Source: Metellina segmentata (lineage: Eukaryota; Arthropoda; Arachnida; Araneae; Tetragnathidae). From it: a stretch of DNA of 64,000 nucleotides. Where the stretch lies: positions 137,597,432 through 137,661,431 of the forward strand of contig OX375872.1 in NCBI GenBank assembly GCA_947359465.1. Reading direction: 5' to 3'. Every line of letters begins with the position of its first letter. Position 1 is the first letter of the stretch. The position numbers were made by a program, and so were the translations under genes. Below are positions 56,593 through 64,000 of this stretch, in pieces. Below the pieces are notes generated by a model that did not search any database, was not told the DNA's origin, and worked only from the letters and a program-made list of their open reading frames with translations.

Positions 56593-57595
56593 ATGACTTA
56601 CTTAGCCAGAGCTTTAAAAAATGATTTAATTCTTCTCGCAGAAGACCTAGGAATTCGTGCCGGGTCCGAAATGAATAAGAGTGAAATCATAAAGTTAATT
56701 AGGGAAAATGTAGATTACGATGAAGAATGTACAAAGGCTGTTAGAAATGATCCAGGAAGAGAAAAAAGGGGAATTAGAGAGGGACGAACGGGAAAAAGAA
56801 CAGAATTACGAGTTAGAAAGATTAAGAATTACAAATATTGATAACAATAGGGAATCTACTCCAAATCCATTTGCGCAATCTCAAAGGAGAGCTTCCCCGG
56901 AGATGAAAAAGATGATGCCTAAGTTTAACCTAGAGGAGACCGATATAAGCTTATACCTAAATATGTTTGAGCTTCAGGCAAAGAATATAGGGATTGTCGA
57001 GTCAGAATGGGAATCACAACTGTTATCTATATTATCACTAGAAATAGGGCAGATAGTTTTGCGGGAGTCAGAACAAGACTCACGAGACTATCAACGTGTT
57101 AAACAAATTCTATTAGAAAGATTCAAATTGAACCCTGAAACCTTCAGACAAAAATTCGAGATGGGTCGATTTTTCACACGAATTGCAGAGTTATCTGGAG
57201 GGATGGATTAAAGGGTTAAAGATTGAATCTTTCGAGGGTCTAAAACAACTCATGATTGCGGACCAAATTAAAAGGCGAGCCAATAGCGACGTTCGTAGAT
57301 GAGTGGGGTGATATTGTATCCCCGACAGAATTAGCGGAAAAATTAGACCGTTATGAATCTGTGCGTCAGCACAAAAAGAAGGAAGTTCAGGTGCGGAAAC
57401 CAATTGAGGGACCTTTTAAAAATATAGGGAAGGAAAATTTCGGGAAAACAAACGAACGGCTTTATGCCGTTCCGCACAGACGATCAAATTCCTTTGAAGA
57501 AAAAAACATTTTAAGAGTTTGAGAGACGAAAAACACCTAGGTGTTATAACTGTAATTCCGAAGAGCATTTGAGGCCAAATTGCCCACTGCTCAAG
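56593..57595 (+). pseudogene. Gmr1-like element gag with CCHC knuckle, frameshifted
   Basis: ATG at 56593 opens MTYLARALKNDLILLAEDLG. The frame shifts near 56750 into the frame of 56720-57211 (MMPKFNLEETDISLYLNMFE, WESQLLSILSLE), the capsid-like region of arthropod gypsy gags. It shifts again near 57200 to 57256-57522. A knuckle CYNCNSEEHLRPNC (CX2CX4HX4C) is encoded at about 57551-57592 after one more stop near 57521. Confidence 0.8.
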
Positions 57596-58785
57596 AGAAG
57601 GGGATCAGAGCCATTCTGAGGGATTCCGGGGCAACATTCGATCTGGTAGCCCAAAAATATGCTCCTCCCGGAACATTTACCGGTGAGGTTGTATTTTTGA
57701 AACAACCTCTTGATGTTCAGCCAAAGTGCCTACCGGTAGCAAAAATTGAATTAGAGGGTTGTTTTGGCAGGGTCACTACAAAGGCTGCGGTGTTTGAAAA
57801 TGCCTTGAACCAAAATAGATACATTTTGGGAAATTGCACTTATGAACTGATTCGCGAAAATGTGGGGAAAAGGGGCAAATTAGAGGAAATCAATGCACTT
57901 ACGCGTTCACAAAATAAGCGTGAACAAACTCATGTAGAAAACACTGAGAAAATCCCAAGTTTGGTTGAAATGGAGGGGACCGATAACCCATCCTTACAAT
58001 CGGCTATTGTGAGTAAAAAGGGGACATGTCAAGAGGACGACCCGGCAATCATTAACAGTGATATTCCCGACTGTGAACAACGGTTTCTACAATTGAACCA
58101 GGACTCTGGAACGGGGGGTGAAAAGTTGACCTGTGACCCGGGAGAGTTGGAGAAGTTACAAATGGATTGCAGCAGTCTTCAGGCCATTTGGAAAGGACTA
58201 AAGAAAAAAGAAGGGGTAGGATCGAATCTGTATTCTGTTGAAAACGAGATTCTGTACCGAATACAAAACACGCACTTGGGGGAAGCGCGTAAACTAATTG
58301 TTGTTCCAAAAGTATTTCGGGAAAGATTAAAGGAATTATGTCACAATGTGGGGGCTTCACATTTGGGAGTGACGAAGTCACGTGACCGATTGGCACAGAA
58401 TTTCTTCTGGCCGGGGTGTCACAAAGAGATCGACGAATATGTACGTTCGTGCGATTCTTGCCAAAGAGCGGGAAAGGCCTTTGACAAAAAGAAGGCTCCC
58501 ATGAAGCTAGTGCCCATAATTCGTGAGGTTTTTTCGAAGATTAACATTGACGCTTGCGGACCATTGTCGCTTACCGAAAATGGAAACCGGTATATGATTA
58601 CGGCGATCTGTCTTTCCTCAAAATACCCAGAGGCTGTGCCCGTCAAAGACATTAGTTCTCTCTCTGTGACCGATGCGTTGTTGCAAATTTTTAGCCGCCT
58701 TGGATTTCCGAGGGAGGTACAATGTGATAATGGCACTTCCTTTACTAGCAATCTCACAAAGGATTTTTTTCGCGGTTTGGAATAA
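57580..58785 (+). pseudogene. Gmr1-like protease and integrase (N-terminal and core)
   Basis: One open frame holds retropepsin first (AILRDSGATFDLVAQKY at about 57610, Asp-Ser-Gly catalytic triad) and then a linker. Integrase follows directly: zinc-binding HNVGASHLGVTKSRDRLAQN to CDSCQRAGK at about 58345-58470, then the core with NIDACGPLSLTENGNRYM (first Asp) and VQCDNGTSFTSNLTKDFF (second Asp). The frame ends at 58785 after a T run; the rest of the integrase follows in another frame. RT is not between protease and integrase, which is the key point of this element. Confidence 0.9.
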
Positions 58786-59346
58786 AGGTTGCCCATAGTT
58801 CTGTAACGCATCCCCAATCGAACCCAGTAGAAAGGTTTCACCGAACCCTTAAGCGGTTGTTGCGAGTCCTGTGCATTGAGGCAAATAATGAATGGGATAG
58901 ACATTTACCAGCGGCTCTACTTGCGTTAAGAACAGTTACGCATGAGTCGGTAGGATTTTCGCCGTCGGAGTTGGTTTTGGGAAAAAATCTGAGAACCCCT
59001 GACGTGCTATTGTATGAGCATTGGGCTGGGTCAGGAGAAATCGAAAATCCCGTTACCGAACATGCTTTCAACATTCTAAATAGGCTAAAGCGATCTCAGG
59101 ACCTAACCGCTGAAAAAAATGGCAGAAATGCAGAAAAAAAGAAAATTGTGGTATGACCAAAACGCCGTTAAAAGGGAATTTAAAGTGGGCGATCAAGTTT
59201 TGGTGTTGGCCACTACCAGGCCAAACAAGCTATCCGTTCAGTGGGTCGGGCCGGCAGTGGTTGAGTCGAAACTTTCAGAAACCAACTACATTGTGAACTT
59301 GAGCGAAGGTAGAACAGTCGCAGATTTATCATATAAATATGCTTAA
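58786..59346 (+). pseudogene. Gmr1-like integrase, C-terminal part
   Basis: It continues in two shifted frames. FGIKVAHSSVTHPQSNPVER near 58785-58830 supplies the catalytic Glu, about 35 residues after the second Asp. LPAALLALRTVTHESVGFSP lies near 58910. KLWYDQNAVKREFKVGDQVL near 59145 is followed by VQWVGPAVVESKLSETNYIV, a GPY/F-like module. The frame ends at 59346 just as MLKPYHKRPE opens in the next frame. Confidence 0.85.
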
Positions 59347-60586
59347 ACCATACCACAAACGACCGGAACTAATAAACCTTGTATTAGCGGGTGGAAATGA
59401 AATAGAACCTACAGATGAGGATTGGGAATTTCCAAATGTAAACGATAATCCCAATGTATTTGACATCGAAGAATTGATGGGAGGGAGCCACCTCAGGGAG
59501 AGATTAGACGAGAAACAATTGAGGCAATTGACCAATCTTCTGATGCAACATCGTCACATCTTCTCAGAGACCCCTGGAGTTACTAATTTAGTCGCACATG
59601 ACATTGAATTAACCACGGAGGAACCTATCAGGACCCAGGCTTACAGGGTCAGAAATGAGATATTAAAAAGGGAAATAGAAAAGATGCTTCGTATGGGAAT
59701 CATAGAATTGGGGGAATCAGAATACGCTTCCCCTATGATACTTGTGGAAGTGCCTGGAAAAGATCCTTGTCCATGCATAGACTACCGGAAGCTTAATGAG
59801 ATTTAGAGGACGCAATTTTTCCCTTTGCCGAACATTGAAGAACGTGTAGAACGCGTATCGTCGACTAAATATATAACAGTACTCGACTTAAGCAAAGGGT
59901 ACTGGCAAATCCCCCTAAGTAAAAGGGCCCAACAAATTGCTGCCTTCGTGACCTACTTCGGGACATATAGGCCGCTGCGAATGCCCTTTGGACTTAAAAA
60001 TCCCCCGTACTTCTTCAGTAAGCTGATGGCAGATATTTTGCAAGGCTGTGACGAATTCGCGGTACCGTACGTAGATGATATAGCTATATTTTCTGCAGAT
60101 TGGGAAACTCATATTCGAGATGTGAGAGAAGTACACGGGAGGCTTGGAAAAGCCAACCTTAAGGTAAAACCGGCTAAATGCAAATTCGCCCAAGATCATG
60201 TGCAATATTTAGGTCATGTCGTAGGTAGTGGTATCAGGTCTCCTGCGGAAGCGAAAATTCAGTGTACAAAAGAATTTTCACAACCTAAGACAAAAAAACA
60301 AATGCGAGCTTTCCTGGGATTGACTGGATATTACAGCCGCTACGTTAAGAATTATGCTAACATCGCGACTCCACTAACCGACACTTTAAAGGGGAAAGAG
60401 AAACAGGGCTTGATAAAATGGTCACTAGCGTGTGAAAGTGCATTTGCCACACTTAAGGCAAATCTAATAAAATTTCCCATATTGTTTGCGCCTGACTTTG
60501 AACGAGAATTCATCATACAGTGTGATGCCTCCGACTCTGCAATCGGGGTGGTCTTGACACAAATGTTTGGTACAGAAGAACAATAA
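59339..60586 (+). pseudogene. Gmr1-like reverse transcriptase
   Basis: It lies directly after the integrase. MLKPYHKRPELINLVLAGG leads into an acidic linker and RT: ERLDEKQLRQLTNLLMQHRH, then TQAYRVRNEILKREIEKMLR, then ASPMILVEVPGKDPCPCIDY. A TAG at 59803-59805 is followed at once by the rest: KYITVLDLSKGYWQIPLSKR, LRMPFGLKNPPYFFSKLM, PYVDDIAIFS (intact YVDD near 60070) and FLGLTGYYSRYVKNYANIAT. The RNase H start IIQCDASDSAIGVVLTQM closes the frame at 60586. Confidence 0.92.
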
Positions 60587-60879
60587 TCTTATATCTTAGT
60601 CGAAAATTTAGCCCTGCAGAAAAAAACTATTCTACCATCGAACGCGAATGTTCAGCTATCATATTTGCCATTCGTAAACTGCATTTTTATATCGATGGCA
60701 CCAGTTTTAAAATTGTCAGTGATCATAAACCACTTAAATGGCTAAAGACTCACTCTGGCACGAATTCTAGGATTCTCCGATGGTCATTAATACTACAACC
60801 GTATAACTTTGAAATCGAACACAGGGCCGGTAAACTAAACCAAAATGCAGATACGCTTAGCCGTATAACAGGAGAATAA
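60587..60879 (+). pseudogene. Gmr1-like RNase H end, last coding segment of the element
   Basis: After a frameshift near 60586 the frame reads YLSRKFSPAEKNYSTIEREC, IVSDHKPLKWLKTHSG, IEHRAGKLNQNADTLSRITG and stops at TAA 60877-60879. No integrase follows; 60880-61135 is noncoding and ends in GTGTGGGGGAGT (polypurine-like) before the 3' LTR. Confidence 0.9.
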
Positions 60880-61135
60880 AGTGTAAAGGCTTTTGATTTC
60901 TGTATCTGTAAAAATATTTATTTCTTGTGTGTTTAAACCGAGCTTGTTGTATTGGATATGTTCCTTGCTATAACCTAGGGATTATGTTAATTTGTATGTA
61001 TATGTATATTTGAAAAATTGTATGTGTGTAATTAAGTCACAATGCTGCCTGCCTCAGATCTCAGGGAAGGGCGAAATTTATGGCCTGGATATCTCACCAA
61101 GGTAACCCGTAATTATTATCCAAGTGTGGGGGAGT

Positions 61136-61625
61136 TGTGGTGAGATCCACACCCTTTAAGGGTTAGTGTCGAGGGAAACCCGTGGGAAAGGATTCCATTG
61201 AAGCAGGCCGCTTCTTTGTGGACCATCTCTCCCATTCTACGCTATCCACACCGCCGTAGGGAGTTTCTCATGGGAACGGAATGTGTCTGCGAGTCCGGAC
61301 ATTTTTGGACTGACCGACAAACGAGCCAGTCGGTTCCTTTGATCCGTACCCTAACGAGAAGGAATTTGTCCCCAGCTGTAGGGTCGGCTATAAGAAAAGG
61401 ACTGCAAAAGATTTTCTGGACTTCTGGAGAGAGCGTAGGGTGTGCCTCTTTCGTATGATCTGTGATTGATCTCTGTGCAAGAAAACGAGTGATGATTTTT
61501 CACTCTCCTCAGTTTTTAAAACTGCATTCCTTCATGTAAAAAGTGTACATATTTTATCTATCCAAGAGAAAAAAAATTATTTTTATTCTAAAAATATTCT
61601 ATGTTTGGCTGGGCATAACGTCACA
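61136..61625 (+). repeat. 3' LTR of the Gmr1-like element
   Basis: 490 bp, starting TGTGGTGAGATCC and ending CATAACGTCACA. It is followed by CTGC, matching the 4 bp before the 5' LTR. Confidence 0.9.
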
Positions 61626-62014
61626 CTGCTCAGCAGTTTTATTATTAGAATTTACGATAGTCTGATTATTTCTGTCCTCTATTCTGCTTCTCAGAGTATA
61701 GTTTAGGTCTGTCACTTACACTTACTGATAAATTTGTTAACATGATGATGTAATTTTCTCAATAAAAACTATGTAGGATGTCAACTTGTGTTTTAAAGTT
61801 AAACAAATGTTAAGTAAATATTGATTGTTTATTGTTTCTTTAAAATAAATATTATAAAAACAATGTATAGGGCCTGCAGAAATGTAAATTTAAAAAATCT
61901 GATTTAAATAAAAATAATCAGATTTAAGTAAAAAAAATCAAAATAATCAGATTTAAGTAAAAAAAAATCTGATTAATTGATTTTTTTAAAACATGATTTA
62001 ATTTTTACACCCTG

Positions 62015-62390
62015 TTGCTATGCAACTCTTATGCAATATATTGAGTGTATTTTTTTATGTTATACAATCAAGAATGATTAATGTTTGTATATAGGTACAT
62101 TTCTTGTGTTTCAACTAAACTATATGGTATAAGTGTTTTCTCTGTGTAATGCAAATATGTAACATATGTAAGATAGACGTTTAAAAAGATTAAATTCATA
62201 GACATTTTCGTTGCTTGAAAAATGTGATTTGTCGAAGATCAACAGTTGCAAATGTAGGCAATTTAAACACATCAAAGGAAGTGACTGTTTTTTTAAATTT
62301 AAGGCTGGATATCTTACATGATCATTCAAATGTTGGGTTATATGTAAAAAAAATTTCTGTGAAACTTTTCTTCGTAAGAGGGGAATATTT
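62015..62390. other. Sequence right of the hAT element
   Basis: AT-rich and noncoding. It ends at the second copy of the 455-bp repeat. Confidence 0.4.
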
Positions 62391-62842
62391 ATGTTATGAT
62401 CTTCGATGGCCCTTGCTTCCTTCTATATATGTGCGGAACTTGGGGATTCCCACTGGATTGGCGAGAGTCGAGGTGAAAGGGAGCTCTTGTCCTAAAGAGA
62501 AGGGGAGCTTCGCCCCCCCCCCTTCTGGCTTGCCAAAATAGAAGGAGATGACACGAGACGACGAAGGGAGGCGGACCGGACTGAGCTGTTCCCTAGAGGC
62601 ACGGCCGACCAGAACCGCAATTCCGGACACTACCCACCAGTGATCCCCATCTCCAATGACTGATGTCCATAGGTACCCAGCGAATCCATTCCCTCTTCAT
62701 CTGACAGATAGCCTAGGTCTTTGGTCGTGATCCAGCGTATCCCCAAGTAAAGCTGATTTTACCTATTTAACTGGACACCAATAATTAAGAGTTTCCCAGG
62801 AACTTCTAGTTGCTTTCATTTATGAAACTGAATAACAATTCA
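62391..62842. repeat. 455-bp dispersed repeat, copy B (LTR-like)
   Basis: Second copy of the block at 49143-49595 in the same orientation, with roughly 90% identity by eye. A run of nine C residues at 62513-62521 differs from copy A. Confidence 0.7.
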
Positions 62843-63002
62843 ACAATTTATAAAACAAAATACAGTTTGGATGGAAATTTGAGCATACTACAGCATTTAA
62901 TAAGAGGAAGGAAGTATTCATCAGAGTCCCAGTACCTAAAGTTTTTAATAGTTCTGAAAGTATCACTATCCAGTGTGATATCTAACAAGATGGGTTAGGT
63001 AC

Positions 63003-63330
63003 TGTGAGGTTCCGAGGTTCTCCTACCAACACAGGGAGGAATGGTTGGCAAGGGGAACGATACATCCTCTAGGGATGTTGGCAGGGGTGTTGTTCAAAGG
63101 TCACCTGGACCAGGAGGAGAGAGGGAAGAAAAAGAATTCGACCAGCTGAGACAGCAGACAACGGACGGATGAGGGGCTCCCTGCTGCTACTGTAACTGTT
63201 TCTGTAAATACTTATAACCCAGAATGTCCATTAAATAGATGAAAATCTATCTATGAAGTCGTGGTCTTTTCCAATAGATATAAAACGTACCACACTCACC
63301 ATATAGAGAAAAGAGGGGGTAATAAGCCTC
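63003..63330. repeat. LTR-like dispersed repeat, copy B
   Basis: Second copy of 31771-32100: TGTGAGGTTCCGAGG, CTACCAACACAGGGAGG, CATCCTCTAGGGATGTTGG, ATAACCCAGAATGTCCA. It lies just before the gypsy fragment at 63340; whether it is that element's LTR is unknown. Confidence 0.5.
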
Positions 63331-63339
63331 TTACATCTA

Positions 63340-64000
63340 TTGTAAATCAACCTATGTCTAAAATCACATCTAGGCTAGTGCTATTAAAACGTTTAGTCTG
63401 ATTATGAAGTGCAATGTGTACATGGAAACAAAATGTACTTGGAAGATACATTATCACGGGCATTTAATGGTGATACTTGGATCAACAAAGAACCTGAGAT
63501 GGAAAATACTGTACATAGCTTTACTCATTGTTAGATATTTGGCTATACTAAGTTAATACAATTCAAGAATGAGACAGATCAGGATAGTGAATTTCAAAGT
63601 GTCATTAAGATCACTACAGAGGGTTGGCCTAAGGTAACCAAAAATATGTCACACAACTAAAAATTGTACTTTAAATCACAGGGTAATCTTCACGCTAACG
63701 AAAGTTTATTGCTTCTAAGTGATAAGATCGTTGTCCCTAAGATATTAACACAAGAAATGCTGATGTTGATCCATAAAGGTCATGACAAGCCAGAAAAGTG
63801 ATGGATTGACCTGGTATTAATGCTGACAGTGTCTGTAGTGTCACAGTGAAATGTGTAAAGTATAGGCATTCCAATGTCTCTCTCAAAGAGCCTTTATAGC
63901 CACATTCTATTCCTGATAAACCGTTTTAAAAGATAGGGGTGGATATTATGGAATTTGAGAATATCTAAGTTATCTTATAAATATGGATTATTACTCCAAA
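63340..64000 (+). pseudogene. Gypsy RNase H end and integrase start, runs off the window
   Basis: The frame reads NQPMSKITSRLVLLKRL then, after a shift, NKMYLEDTLSRAFNGDTW near 63430 (the end of RNase H). Integrase starts NLHANESLLLLSDKIVVPKI near 63690, with MLMLIHKGHDKP. Further on, IPDKPF and KIGVDIMEFEN at about 63910-63955 is the start of the DDE core (first Asp). Stops at several positions show decay. The order RNase H then integrase is canonical. Confidence 0.75.

Larger units (their letters stand above)
55333..61625 (+). mobile_element. Ty3/gypsy-like LTR element with Ty1/copia-like domain order (Gmr1-like)
   Basis: LTRs at 55333-55834 and 61136-61625 start TGTGGTGAGATCC and end CATAACGTCACA. 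A 4-bp target duplication CTGC flanks them (55329-55332, 61626-61629). The order inside is gag with CCHC knuckle, protease, integrase, RT, RNase H, with nothing after RNase H but a 257-bp tail and LTR. All domains are on one strand and their sequences are gypsy-like. I recall this order in the Gmr1 group. At least six frameshifts or stops break the ORF, yet all catalytic blocks are readable. Confidence 0.88.
53667..62014. mobile_element. hAT element with several nested insertions
   Basis: The outer termini are CAGGGTGTCAAGATTTAAAT (53667) and ATTAAATC-type ends closing TACACCCTG (62014, imperfect). Flanks are TCGCTATG (53659-53666) and TTGCTATG (62015-62022), an 8-bp target duplication with one mismatch. 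Without the inserts (54164-55192 and 55333-61625) the element is about 1.0 kb. It keeps a relic transposase start at 55268. It is a deletion derivative of a hAT transposon, with GATTTAAATC-like words clustered at both ends. Confidence 0.8.

Overview
The window is eukaryotic, almost certainly arthropod and possibly arachnid. The arachnid guess is low confidence and rests on the transposon mix (BEL/Pao, Jockey and RNase H-bearing LINEs, hAT and piggyBac MITEs, a DD82E Tc1/mariner element, tRNA-derived SINEs). I see no bacterial operons, phage genes or CRISPR. The only host gene I can support is a CD39-type ectonucleoside triphosphate diphosphohydrolase (ENTPD) on the minus strand. Three of its exons are visible (33739-33856, 8072-8201, 7505-7670). 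Their GT/AG sites and phases join in frame, and they carry apyrase conserved regions 1, 2 and 3. The rest of the window is intron or upstream DNA packed with nested transposons. The intron between the first two exons is about 25.5 kb. || Layout. 255-6549: decayed Ty3/gypsy element with an intact-looking DD82E transposon (534-3326) in its protease. 7505-8201: two ENTPD exons. 9897-10431: internally deleted Tc1. 10.66-21.49 kb (minus): Jockey-like LINE, split by a young BEL/Pao element (14733-20667) and also hit by an unclassified repeat and a SINE. 21543-21696: small hAT MITE. 23.9-30.4 kb: RNase H-bearing I-superfamily LINE with an inverted copy of its own tail, an unclassified repeat and a hAT MITE. 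30856-31367: piggyBac-type MITE. 33739-33856: the ENTPD exon with the first apyrase motif. 35.5-37.4 kb: second, 5'-truncated copy of the same LINE. 38064-43801 (minus): second BEL/Pao element with near-identical LTRs but many lesions. 44.3-46.4 kb: R1-like LINE. 47.1-49.1 and 50.0-53.4 kb: two decayed gypsy elements carrying SINEs. 53667-62014: hAT element enclosing a second hAT element (itself carrying a hAT MITE) and a 6.3 kb LTR element. 63.3-64.0 kb: decayed gypsy RNase H/integrase running off the edge. || The most unusual object is the LTR element at 55333-61625. Its proteins are Ty3/gypsy-like, but the order is protease, integrase, reverse transcriptase, RNase H, which is the Ty1/copia order known for Gmr1-like elements. 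The DD82E transposon (unbroken 465-codon ORF, perfect 28-bp termini), the tandem CRE palindromes in the BEL LTRs and the altered ENTPD motifs are the next most useful leads. Most other coding stretches are broken by stops and frameshifts and are annotated as pseudogenes.
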